64,000 nt of DNA from CALMEC01 sp963706315 (GTDB lineage: Bacteria > Actinomycetota > Thermoleophilia > Miltoncostaeales > Miltoncostaeaceae). Below, piece after piece: positions 25,074 through 33,172 of this stretch. The position numbers were made by a program, and so were the translations under genes. Where the stretch lies: positions 139,814 through 203,813 of the forward strand of contig CAVPMA010000024.1 of the NCBI GenBank assembly GCA_963706315.1, read 5' to 3'. Position 1 is the first letter of the stretch. Every line of letters begins with the position of its first letter. Under the pieces are notes generated by a model that was not told where the DNA came from, did no database searches, and saw nothing but the letters and a program-made list of their open reading frames with translations.

Positions 25074-26618
25074 TCACCCTCCGAACCTCTCCATGAGAAG
25101 GCCGTGTCGGAGTCCACGCTCGCTGACTGTGAGCGACTCGCGTCCGAGTTGGGTAAGCACCGTTCGCACGATGCAGGCACCCGCGAGGATCACCTCGGCT
25201 CGCTTGAGCTGGAGCCCGACGATGGTCCGTCGTTCCTCGGCGCTGCGGGTCCGGTAGACCTCGATCTGGCGGTCGATCTCCTCGAGGTCGAGCACCGTCC
25301 CCCGCACGACCTCCGGCGCGTACGTCGCCAGCCGATGCGCCACCGCCGCGAGATTGGTGAGGGCTCCCCCGATCCCGATGAGCGTATCCGGCGTGGGCCG
25401 CCCGTCCAGGCGCTCGAGGTCGGCTGCGATCGCGGTGCGCGCGCGCTCGAGTGTCTCCGCGGAAACGACCCCGTCGAGTCCAAAGCGCTCTGCGAATCGA
25501 GCCGCGCCGACATCGACGCTGAACTGCTCGTCGACGCGATTCCCGTGACCGAATGTGAACTGCGAGCTGCCCCCGCCCGTCTCGAACACGACGATCGATC
25601 CCCGGGCGTCGCGGAGTGCCGACGTCACCGCAAGGTAGCTCAGCCTGCCCTCCTCCTCGCCGGAGATGACCTCGGCGCGAACGCCGCAGCGCGCCCGCAA
25701 GGCCTCCAAGAACGCCTCGCGATTGGCGGCGATCCGAAGCCCGGCCGTGCCAACCGCGGCAATGTCGATCGCCCCCAGCTGCCGGGCCTGGCCGGCCATC
25801 GCCGCGACGGCATCGATCGTTCGCGCCACCGGCTCCGGCTTGAGCAGTCCCGTTTCCGCGAGGCCCTCGCCGAGCCGGGTGACCTCGGCGCGATCGATGA
25901 CGGTCCGCCATGCCCCGTCTGCGCCCCGTTCACCGAGATGGAGTTTGACCGAGTTCGTGCCGATGTCGATGACCGCGTACCGCGGCCCGCCAAACCCGGC
26001 GAGCCCCCTGAGCCAACGCGGATAGCTGACGTTCGGTTGGGCGGCCAGACCCAGCTCTCGCAGGGTCGCCACGATGCGATCCGGGTCCGCCGACTCGACC
26101 GCGAACGTTCGCGTGGACTCCCGGTCCGTGTGAACGTCGGTCAGCTCGGCCGTGCAGGCCCCGAGCGCGTACTGCCGGCGCCGTTTCTGCACCCGGATTG
26201 CGCGGACCTCGGCGTTGTCATCCACGAGCTCGCCGATAAGCTCATCGAGCGTGTACGCGGCGCGCCCAAGTGTGGGCGCCGCCAGGTCGAGCGCCGCCCA
26301 CACCGAGCGTACGTCGGCCGCCGGCAGCGGGAAGCCCGCTTTCATCACGGGTCTCCACCGCTCCAGCCCGAAGCCGTCGACCTGTTCGAGATGCTTCACG
26401 TCCATCAGGCCATCGCGCACCTTGATCGCGTCCTGCCCGTCGATGGAGAGCAGATACAGATCGTCGCTCTCCTGCACCCGCACGGGCATCAAGGCGGCCA
26501 ACCGGTGATCGGCGACCTCGCAACCATCACCGAACATCCGCCACTCCCAGCGAGGAACGACGGCGGATGCCGACGTTGGATCGCCCGGCGCCCGGCGACG
26601 GGGGAGTGGGCCTTGCAT
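25074..26618 (-). CDS. Fusion of an N-terminal CYTH-like domain with a Ppx/GppA exopolyphosphatase
   Basis: A 514-residue protein. The C-terminal part (about 213-514) is a complete Ppx/GppA phosphatase: YAVIDIGTNSVKLHLGE (phosphate-binding loop 1), AVGTAGLRIAANREAF, VISGEEEGRLSYLAV, VVFETGGGSSQFTFG (loop 2), GIGGALTNLAA and ERGLRHGLLMERF. It hydrolyses polyphosphate and/or pppGpp. The N-terminal 210 residues look like a CYTH/triphosphate-tunnel domain: AIKVRDGLMDVKHLE, ELTDVHTDRESTRTFAVES and NVSYPRWL. The usual ExExK signature is degenerate (WEWRMF). ATG 26618 includes the whole domain. The domains suggest one protein for long- and short-chain polyphosphates; PPK2 is encoded at 49856-50764. 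The CYTH identification is from motif pattern and less certain than the Ppx part. Confidence 0.85.
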   Translation of the reverse strand: MQGPLPRRRAPGDPTSASAVVPRWEWRMFGDGCEVADHRLAALMPVRVQESDDLYLLSIDGQDAIKVRDGLMDVKHLEQVDGFGLERWRPVMKAGFPLPAADVRSVWAALDLAAPTLGRAAYTLDELIGELVDDNAEVRAIRVQKRRRQYALGACTAELTDVHTDRESTRTFAVESADPDRIVATLRELGLAAQPNVSYPRWLRGLAGFGGPRYAVIDIGTNSVKLHLGERGADGAWRTVIDRAEVTRLGEGLAETGLLKPEPVARTIDAVAAMAGQARQLGAIDIAAVGTAGLRIAANREAFLEALRARCGVRAEVISGEEEGRLSYLAVTSALRDARGSIVVFETGGGSSQFTFGHGNRVDEQFSVDVGAARFAERFGLDGVVSAETLERARTAIAADLERLDGRPTPDTLIGIGGALTNLAAVAHRLATYAPEVVRGTVLDLEEIDRQIEVYRTRSAEERRTIVGLQLKRAEVILAGACIVRTVLTQLGRESLTVSERGLRHGLLMERFGG

Positions 26619-26620
26619 GC

Positions 26621-26740
26621 TCACTCTGATTGCCCACCGACGAAGATCATCGCGGGCGTAACCAGCGTGCCGTCCACACGGCCCGAGACCACACCGAAGG
26701 CGATCAGCACAAGCGCAACGACCGCCAAGGCCCACTCCAT
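26621..26740 (-). pseudogene. 39-codon N-terminal fragment resembling a cation:proton antiporter
   Basis: The frame encodes MEWALAVVALVLIAFGVVSG, then RVDGTLVTPAMIFVGGQSE and a stop. This is very like the first helix and loop of CPA1-type cation:proton antiporters (a hydrophobic TM1, then R(l/v)xxtxvTxpMxFv). It ends immediately where the next helix should begin. The stop lies 3 bp before the start of the Ppx fusion gene. It is most simply a relic of an antiporter gene whose body was deleted. A true 39-residue membrane peptide cannot be excluded. Confidence 0.45.
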
Positions 26741-26840
26741 CCGACGAGTGTAGTTCGGGGAGTGGGCGCGACACGGTATGCCGTGCAAGGATCCCGCCGG
26801 TGATTGGGCGGCGCACGCGGCAAGACGCGAGACCTGGGCA

Positions 26841-28133
26841 ATGAGCGCCTCGTCGGAGCAGGGTGTGTCGGTGCCGTTCACCCAGAAGCGGGACTTCTGG
26901 ATCCTGATGGCCTACGCGGTCGCGCTCGGGATCTTCGGCGCGTTCGCCGGTCTGGTGTTCATGGGCGTGATCGGGGTCGGGGAGGACTGGTACACCGATT
27001 CCAACCCGGGTTGGTTCGAGGGGCACTGGTGGTGGGTGGCGGTAGCGGCGGCGGCCGGGGTCGGCGTTGGACTGTTGCGCCGCTGGACGCGCCTGCCGGA
27101 GGAGATTCCCGGCCTCATCGCCGACCTGAAGGAGGGCGACGTCAACCCGCGGTTGGTGCCGGGCATCGTCGTTGTCTCGGCAGTCTCGTTGATCGGAGGC
27201 GCCAGTCTCGGTCCCGAGAAGGCGCTCGGTTCGATGGGCGGCGGGGCGGGCAACTGGGCGTCGCGGCGTCGCGGACTCGACGGCGAGAAACGCCAGATGA
27301 ACACCCTTTCGGGCTTCGCCGGGGCGTACGGCGGTCTGTTCTCGAGTGTCGTGATCGTCGTGATGATGATCATGGAGGTCGCCCGCCCAGGCGGACAGCG
27401 GTTCACGAAGGCGCTCGTCGGGACGATCGTCGCGTCCAGCGTCTCGTTCGGGATCTACTTCGCGATCGCCGGCGCGCTCTTCCTCGACGCCTACGCGGTG
27501 CCACCGTACGAGTTCGAGGACTGGCAACTGCTGGCGGGCGTCGCCTTCGGGCTGCTCGCGGCCGTCATCGTGACGGTGCTGGGCCTCGTCATGAAGCTCT
27601 CGTCCCGGCTGTTCGACAGGGTGAAGTCGAGCATCGTCCGGCCAACGATCGGCGGCGCGGTGTTCGGCCTCGTCGGCGTTGCGCTGCCACTCTCGATGTT
27701 CACGGGAAGCGATCAACTCGGCACCGTCATCAAGGATGCGGGAACTTTGAGCGTGGGCCTGATCATCGCCTTGGTGATCGCAAAGATCTTCACCTTCGCG
27801 GTGAGCCAGGCCAGCGGGTTCATCGGCGGCCCGATCTTCCCCGCGTTGTTCATCGGGGGGACAGCGGGCGTCGCGATCCACGAGATATTCACGAGCGTCC
27901 CAATGGGACTGGCGTTCACGTGCATGCTCGCCGCCGTCCCGGGGTCACTCATGATGGCCCCGTTCTCGATGGTGCTGCTCGCTGCGTTCATGTCGCAGAT
28001 TGGCGCGCTCCAGACGGCGCCCATCCTGATCGCCGTGGTCACCGCATTCCTCACGATCGAGGGTGTGAAGTACCAAGTCGCACGCCGCACACAAGCACGC
28101 GCGGTGCCGCAGCAACAGGCAATCCCGGGCTGA
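26841..28133 (+). CDS. ClC-family chloride channel or H+/Cl- antiporter
   Basis: A 430-residue membrane protein with about ten hydrophobic helices. ClC landmarks: LPEEIPGLIADL at the GSGIP position (altered), GASLGPEKALGSMGGGAGNW for the G(K/R)EGP region (here SLGPE, without the KEGP Lys), GFAGAYGGLF, and GFIGGPIFPALFIGGTAG for GxFxP. The altered Ser-loop and the GPE (not EGP) gating-glutamate order mark it as a divergent ClC. Ion selectivity and channel versus antiporter behaviour are open. ATG 26841 is chosen as the first start before the first helix; an ATG-like start 21 codons upstream is possible. It runs in the same direction as the potassium-channel gene 97 bp on. Confidence 0.88.
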   Translation: MSASSEQGVSVPFTQKRDFWILMAYAVALGIFGAFAGLVFMGVIGVGEDWYTDSNPGWFEGHWWWVAVAAAAGVGVGLLRRWTRLPEEIPGLIADLKEGDVNPRLVPGIVVVSAVSLIGGASLGPEKALGSMGGGAGNWASRRRGLDGEKRQMNTLSGFAGAYGGLFSSVVIVVMMIMEVARPGGQRFTKALVGTIVASSVSFGIYFAIAGALFLDAYAVPPYEFEDWQLLAGVAFGLLAAVIVTVLGLVMKLSSRLFDRVKSSIVRPTIGGAVFGLVGVALPLSMFTGSDQLGTVIKDAGTLSVGLIIALVIAKIFTFAVSQASGFIGGPIFPALFIGGTAGVAIHEIFTSVPMGLAFTCMLAAVPGSLMMAPFSMVLLAAFMSQIGALQTAPILIAVVTAFLTIEGVKYQVARRTQARAVPQQQAIPG

Positions 28134-28230
28134 GCTCCCTGAGCGCAGGCCTCTTCTCCAGCCGGATGAGACGCGCTCGCCGTTCTGCCTCCAGGTAGGA
28201 GCGGCGGCCTCCCGGGCGAATTCGACTGTC

Positions 28231-28668
28231 ATGGCACACGAGACGAGGCTCGAGCGGCGGCTCGACCGATGGATTGCGCGCGCCTCACGGCCTCGGGGGG
28301 CCGCGATCGTCGTCGCCTGCGTGACGACCTCGATCACGGTCGCCGCAGGCCTCTTGATGACGGTCTTCGATCACGGGGGCTTTCCCTCGCTCGGATCCGG
28401 GCTGTGGTGGGCCGTCCAGACGGTGACGACGGTCGGGTACGGCGACCACGTCCCCACGACCACGGCAGGCCAGATCGTGGCGGCGCTCGTCATGCTGCTC
28501 GGGATCGGGTTCATCACGGTGATCACCGCGTCGATCACGAGTGGGTTCGTCGCGCGGTGGCAGCTAGAGCGTTCGCCCGCCGCGGATGACGCTCCGTCAG
28601 CGGAGCAGTTGAGGTCGATCGACGAGCGCCTCGAGCGGATCGAGGCCGCGCTGAACGAGCGCTCGTAA
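28231..28668 (+). CDS. Two-TM potassium channel
   Basis: A 145-residue protein with two membrane helices (AAIVVACVTTSITVAAGLL; AALVMLLGIGFITVITASIT) around a pore loop. The loop has the K+ selectivity filter TVTTVGYGDHVPTT and the Trp pair GLWWAVQT of the pore helix. The C-terminus is a short coiled-coil-like acidic region (SAEQLRSIDERLERIEAALN), suitable for tetramer assembly. It has no RCK domain, so it resembles minimal KcsA-type channels. It follows the ClC gene in the same direction, and together they could balance charge during ion flux. Confidence 0.92.
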   Translation: MAHETRLERRLDRWIARASRPRGAAIVVACVTTSITVAAGLLMTVFDHGGFPSLGSGLWWAVQTVTTVGYGDHVPTTTAGQIVAALVMLLGIGFITVITASITSGFVARWQLERSPAADDAPSAEQLRSIDERLERIEAALNERS

Positions 28669-28769
28669 CTCCTCCGCGCCTCGCCTGCCCCCGTCGCGCT
28701 CGCGCGCCGTGTCGCGACCCGGGTCCAGCGACGTCGCCTCGGCCGCGCGGCACCGGCGAGCCTCCGGCG

Positions 28770-29216
28770 TCAGCGCTCGTAGGTTCCGATGAGTCGGGTG
28801 GTTGCGAGCGCATGCGGCCCGATCGCGGCCTCCAGGGTTGCGCGGTCGGCACCGTCGGGGAGAGCGAGAGCGGCGTCGAGGGCGTAGAGGGTGAATACGT
28901 ACCGATGGGGACCGTGGCCCCGCGGGGGGCAGGGGCCGCGCCATCCGCGCTTGCCGAAGTCGTTGCGACCCTCGTGCGCCGGCGCGGCCCCGGCCTCCAG
29001 CCGGCCCGCGGCGGGGTCGATGCCCCACGCCAGCCAGTGGACGAACGTGCCACGCGGCGCGTCGGGGTCGTCGACGATGATGGCCAGCGAGACGGCGGTC
29101 TCCGGCCCTCCGGCCCACGCGAGCTCCGGGGAGGAGTCCTCTCCCTCGCATGTGTGGCGGCGCGGAATGGGCGCGCCGTACGCGAACGATGGACTCGACA
29201 GGATGAATTCGTCCAT
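28770..29216 (-). CDS. YbhB/YbcL (PEBP/Raf-kinase-inhibitor-like) family protein
   Basis: A 148-residue phosphatidylethanolamine-binding-protein fold. It carries AYGAPIPRRHTCEGEDSSPE (the bacterial YbhB motif), SLAIIVDDPDAPRGTFVHWL (the ligand-binding DPD.P..HW motif), then WRGPCPPRGHGPHRYVFTLY. These are the two signatures of bacterial PEBP homologs. ATG 29216 starts MDEFILSSPSF, which matches the family start. Its ligand in bacteria is not known. It is convergent with the potassium-channel gene. Confidence 0.92.
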   Translation of the reverse strand: MDEFILSSPSFAYGAPIPRRHTCEGEDSSPELAWAGGPETAVSLAIIVDDPDAPRGTFVHWLAWGIDPAAGRLEAGAAPAHEGRNDFGKRGWRGPCPPRGHGPHRYVFTLYALDAALALPDGADRATLEAAIGPHALATTRLIGTYER

Positions 29217-29440
29217 GCGTCCACCGTAGCCCCCCCGAGCGCGGGTCGCGACGTGGCTTTCCCACAGCCCGGGCACCACGTCATCACGGTCGAGCTGCTC
29301 GCGTCGTCGTCGCCGGCAGCGTCGGCTCCGTCGCCTCAGCCGCCCGGCGGGTAAATCCGGGTCGGCGGCGGCTTTACCGATCCCTCACCGTCCGTTTCCC
29401 CTCGCGGAGTCCAATCGAGCGCATGGACCGAGGGGACGCG

Positions 29441-30787
29441 ATGCGTGCACAGAGCGTGGGAAAGAAGGGACGGGAGCGCTCCGCAGCCGTTGGGGCGGGA
29501 ATCAGCGCGGCCATCTTCTTCGCGTTCGCACCGCTGCCGCTGCAGGTGGCCGTCGCCGCCGAGATGGGGCTGACACCAGGCGAGGCCTCGCGCTGGATCC
29601 TGGTGGTCTGGGCGACCGGGGCGGTCGCCTCGATCGTCCTGAGCGCGCGCCATCGCCAGCCGATCGTCATCAGCTCGAGCGTGCTCGGGCTGGTCTATCT
29701 GGGCTCCGTGGCCGGCGACCACACGTTCGCCGAGCTCGTCGGCGCGAACCTCGTCGCCGGCGTGGCGATCCTGATCCTGGCGCTTCTCGGCATGGGCGAG
29801 CGTGTGATGCGCCTCGTCCCCCTCCCGATCGTGCTCGCGATGTTCGCGGGAAGCGTTCTCCAGTACCTGACCGGGGCGGTCGCCGCCGCTGCGGGAGACG
29901 CGCTGGTCGGCGGCACTGCGCTGATCGCGTACTTCGGTGCGCGGGCCCTTGGCGTGCGCCGCATTCCTCCCGTCGGACTCGCGGCCCTCGCGGGGGCCGC
30001 CGCCGCCCTCATCGCCGGCACCACAGAGCCGCTGACGGGCGCCCTTGCCGCGCCCTCGGTGAGCCTGCCCGGGGTCTCGCTCTCCCTCGACGCCATCCTC
30101 ACGGTGAGCCCGGCGCTCGTTGTCTTCGCACTGGCACTCGGCAACGTGCAGGGCCTCGGCTACCTCTCTGCCCAGGGATATCGCGTGCCGGTGAACGCCG
30201 TCTCGGTCGCCGTGGGCCTCGCCTCGATCGCGAATGCGGCCCTCGGCGGGCACCAGGCGAGCGTGGCACGAGCGACCAGTGCGATCGTAGCGGGCCCGGA
30301 GGCGGGTCCGGCGGAGGGCCGGCACGTCGCGAGCATGGTGGCGGCAGCGGGCGCACTCGTCATCGCCGGGGGCGGGGCGACCGTGGTGGCGCTCGTCGGC
30401 GCGCTCCCCGGGAGCCTCGTCGCGGTCGTCACGGGCCTGGCGGTCCTGCCGTCCTTCCAGGACTCACTCGAGCGCTCCCTGACCGCCGATCTCCGGGCCG
30501 GGTCGCTCGTCGCCTTCCTCGTCGCCGCGACACCGTTCGAGGCGGCCGGTGTCAGCAGCGCCTCGTGGGCCCTCCTCGCCGGGGTCGTCGTCTCACTGGC
30601 GACCGAGCGGAAGGCCCTCGCTCAGACCGCGACCGCGAGCTGCGCGAGCAGTGGACGCATGCCAATCTCCAGGGCGATCAGCTGGGCGCGCTCCCGCCGC
30701 GCCGCCGCCTCCTCGTCCCCGGCGGCTCCCCTGGCCGCGAGCGCCGCCGCGAGGTCGCACGCGCTCCAGTCGAGCTCCGGGGAGTAG
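29441..30787 (+). CDS. BenE-like (benzoate/H+ symporter family) transporter with an abnormal C-terminal tail
   Basis: About 448 residues, with around 11-12 hydrophobic helices covering residues 15-395. The BenE family layout is seen: AAIFFAFAPLPLQVA early, QPIVISSSVLGLVYLGSV, GNVQGLGYLSAQGYRVPVNA, and VGLASIANAALGGHQASVAR with the conserved helix break. GAGGGGA precedes ATG 29441. After the last helix (ending about LLAGVVVSLATERKA) the frame runs on for some 50 Ser/Ala/Arg-rich residues. These lie antisense to a fragment of another gene (30622-30792). This suggests the native stop was lost at a rearrangement and the tail is read-through. The benzoate substrate is a family name only. Confidence 0.82.
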   Translation: MRAQSVGKKGRERSAAVGAGISAAIFFAFAPLPLQVAVAAEMGLTPGEASRWILVVWATGAVASIVLSARHRQPIVISSSVLGLVYLGSVAGDHTFAELVGANLVAGVAILILALLGMGERVMRLVPLPIVLAMFAGSVLQYLTGAVAAAAGDALVGGTALIAYFGARALGVRRIPPVGLAALAGAAAALIAGTTEPLTGALAAPSVSLPGVSLSLDAILTVSPALVVFALALGNVQGLGYLSAQGYRVPVNAVSVAVGLASIANAALGGHQASVARATSAIVAGPEAGPAEGRHVASMVAAAGALVIAGGGATVVALVGALPGSLVAVVTGLAVLPSFQDSLERSLTADLRAGSLVAFLVAATPFEAAGVSSASWALLAGVVVSLATERKALAQTATASCASSGRMPISRAISWARSRRAAASSSPAAPLAASAAARSHALQSSSGE

Positions 30788-30792
30788 CCGGC
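30622..30792 (-). pseudogene. Remnant of the C-terminus of a TPR-type regulator or cyclase protein
   Basis: About 56 codons encoding SPELDWSACDLAAALAARG, then AAGDEEAAARRERAQLIALE and IGMRPLLAQLAVAV before a stop. The pattern '(A/R)RR...A..IA.EIGMRPLLA.L' is the usual C-terminal end of large TPR-containing LuxR- or cyclase-type regulators in actinobacteria. No start or upstream body is present in this frame. It overlaps the abnormal tail of the BenE-like gene on the opposite strand. It may be the lost tail of the upstream disrupted BTAD gene or of a different regulator. Confidence 0.4.
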
Positions 30793-30863
30793 CTGCCGAC
30801 GTCGGGGCGGGCGTCTCGAACTGGTGACAGGCGGCGGGGGCTGATCGCTGTGGCCCGCCGCGA

Positions 30864-32958
30864 TCAGGGGTGTGAAGCGGCCGGCGCCTTCTTCGCGTCG
30901 GCGGTCTCGCCGTCCAGTGCGGCGAAGACGCGACGTGTACCCAAGACGTCCGGCAGCCGCCGCTCGCCGACGTCGAGGAAGCGGAGACCGGAGCCGGGAA
31001 CCAGATCCCGTGTCGTCGCACTGACAAGTACCTCGCTCGGGCCGGCCGCTCGCGCAACGGCGAAGGCGACGTCCACAGCCTGAGGGCTGGATCCACCCAC
31101 CTCGCCGGTGTGCAGCCCGATGCGGACCCCGGCAGGCGCGAGGCGCCGGCGCATCGCCAGACCGCACCGGATCGCCCGCGTCGGCCCGTCGAAGAGCGCG
31201 ACCTCCGGGCGTTCGCTCATCCGGCCGCGGTGTCGCTGAACCTCCTCACGCACGATCGCCTCCGCGCCGGCGGCTTCGACGACGAGGATCGTGGCGAGTA
31301 CCCCGTCGTCTTCCGGCTGGGGCGGAGATGCGGGCAGCGTTCGCACCCAGGGCTCGACGACGTCGAGGATCTGATCCGGATCCACGGCGACGAAGTGATC
31401 GGCGCCGGGCAGCTCCACGTACCGGGCGCCGGGAATCCGCTCGGCCAGGTAGCGGCCGTGGCCAACGACCACCCGCAGGTCCCCGCTGCGATGTATCACG
31501 AGCGCGGGCGTCGCGGATCGCGGGCAGCAGGTCGCGCACGTCGATGAGCGAGTTCATCTCCATCAGCGCGCGTACGGCCCCCGGGCTGGCCGCCGCCCGG
31601 CAGCGCTCAGCCCACCACCGGGCCATGGCGGGGTCGGTCGTGGGGCACATCCCCGTGAGCATGGCCTCGAAGCCCCAGTCGGCCTCGAGCGCGTCGATGT
31701 GGCGGCGTCGCTCGTCCCGAGAGGTGGCCCATGGATAGTCGTCGTCTGGGTCGACCCGCTTCGCGTACGACCCGACGAGCACCAGGCCCGCCACGCGCTC
31801 GGGATGCGCGGCCGCGAACAGCACCGACAGCGGGCCTCCCTCGGAGTAGCCGAACAGCACCGCTCGATCCGAGCCGACGGCATCCATCACCGCGCGGACG
31901 TCGTCCATCCGGGTCTCGAGGTCTGGTAGGCCCACCGGACGGTCGGACAGTCCCGTGCCGCGCTTGTCGAACCTGATCAGGCGCGAGAACGACGCAAGCC
32001 GGTCCAGGAAGTGGACATGTCGCGGCTCCGCCCGATCCATCGTCAGATGCGAGACGAAGCCGGGCACGAGCACGAGGTCGAGGGGGCCATGGCCGGTGAC
32101 CTCGTACGCGATGGACACGTCGGCGCTTCGCGCATAGCGGACGGGGGGCCCTGCCCGTGGGGATGGGGGATCGGCTTGGTCCTCGCCGCGCGACGCCGGC
32201 TCTGGCTGCGCGGGTGTGGACTGCGGCAGCTCGAGCAGCGGATCCTGGCGGAGGATCCGCCGCTCCATCTCCCGAAGCGCCGGCGACGGCTCCAGGCCGA
32301 GCTCTTCGTCGAGGGCTCGTCGCGTCGCCTGGAACGCTGCGAGCGCATCCGCCTGGCGTCCGCAGCGGTAGAGCGTCAGCATGAGCTGAGCTCGCAGGCG
32401 CTCTCGGAGCGGGTGTCGAACGATCAGCGCCTCGAGCTCTCCGACGACGGTGGCATGCCGTCCGAGCGCGAGGTCGGCGTCGACCCGCTCCTCGGTCAGC
32501 GCAAGCTGAAGCTCCTCGATCCGTGCCGCCTCCGCGATGGCGAATGGCTCCTCGAACTCGGCGAGGGCCGGACCGCGCCAGAGCGCGAGCGCGCGGCGCA
32601 GCGTGGCCGAGGCCGCATCGGGGTCGCCCGCCTCGAGGGCTGCTCGCCCCTCCGCGAGCATCTGCTCGGCCCGGTGCAGATCCACCTCATGGGGCGCGAC
32701 GTCGAGTGCATAGCCCGACGGCCGCGTGACCAGGACCTCATCGGGCATCGCCTTTCGCAGCTGCGACACGTAGATCTGGATCATCTTGACGGCCGTCTCG
32801 GGAACGCGCTCGCCCCACAGGTCGTCGATGAGCCGGCTGCGGGCGACGGTGCGACCCGCATTGAGGATCAGCACGGCCAGCAGGGCGCGCTGCTTCCCAC
32901 CTCCGAGAGCGAGCGGAGGGCTTCCCACCTCCAGCGGCCCGAGAACTCGGTATTCCAT
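30864..32958 (-). pseudogene. BTAD regulator / alpha-beta hydrolase / degenerate nucleotide-cyclase protein, split by one frameshift
   Basis: From ATG 32958 (MEYRVLGPLEV) the product has an OmpR-type DNA-binding domain (about 1-95), a BTAD helical-repeat domain (about 95-245, LRRALALWRGPALAEFEEPF) and a hydrolase domain. The hydrolase shows VPGFVSHLTMDR, RFDKRGTGLSDR and nucleophile elbow VLFGYSEGGPLSV. At about 31512 the frame breaks. The sequence continues in another frame as TPALVIHRSGDLRVVVG, keeping the hydrolase C-terminus with catalytic His (PGADHFVAV). A class III cyclase-like domain follows (VRIGLHTGEVG...SEVLVSATTRDLVPG) that lacks the metal-binding Asp residues. A one-base difference near CCGCGATCCGCGACGCC explains the split. 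Joined, the chain would be about 700 residues. The break could be a true mutation or a sequencing error. Confidence 0.75.
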
Positions 32959-33172
32959 CTGCCCGAACCAGAATAGTTCCGCCGCCATCGCCCGCCAACA
33001 ATCGTTGCGGAGGCCCGAGCCGCCTCAGGCAGGAATAGCGCCGGCGCGGGCGGGTAGCGCTGAGCGAGCGGGCGAACAGAAGGAGCCTTTGCGACGACTC
33101 CTCCTCTGCACGGGAAGCGAGAGCGACCGAACCCATCGTTCCCGCGCCCTGCGCCCGACAGTCGACGACCGA

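Noticed and set aside
25074..27881. A 935-codon frame joining the Ppx fusion to a long upstream region
   Set aside because: The upstream 420 codons are antisense to the ClC gene and low in complexity. The real start is at 26618.
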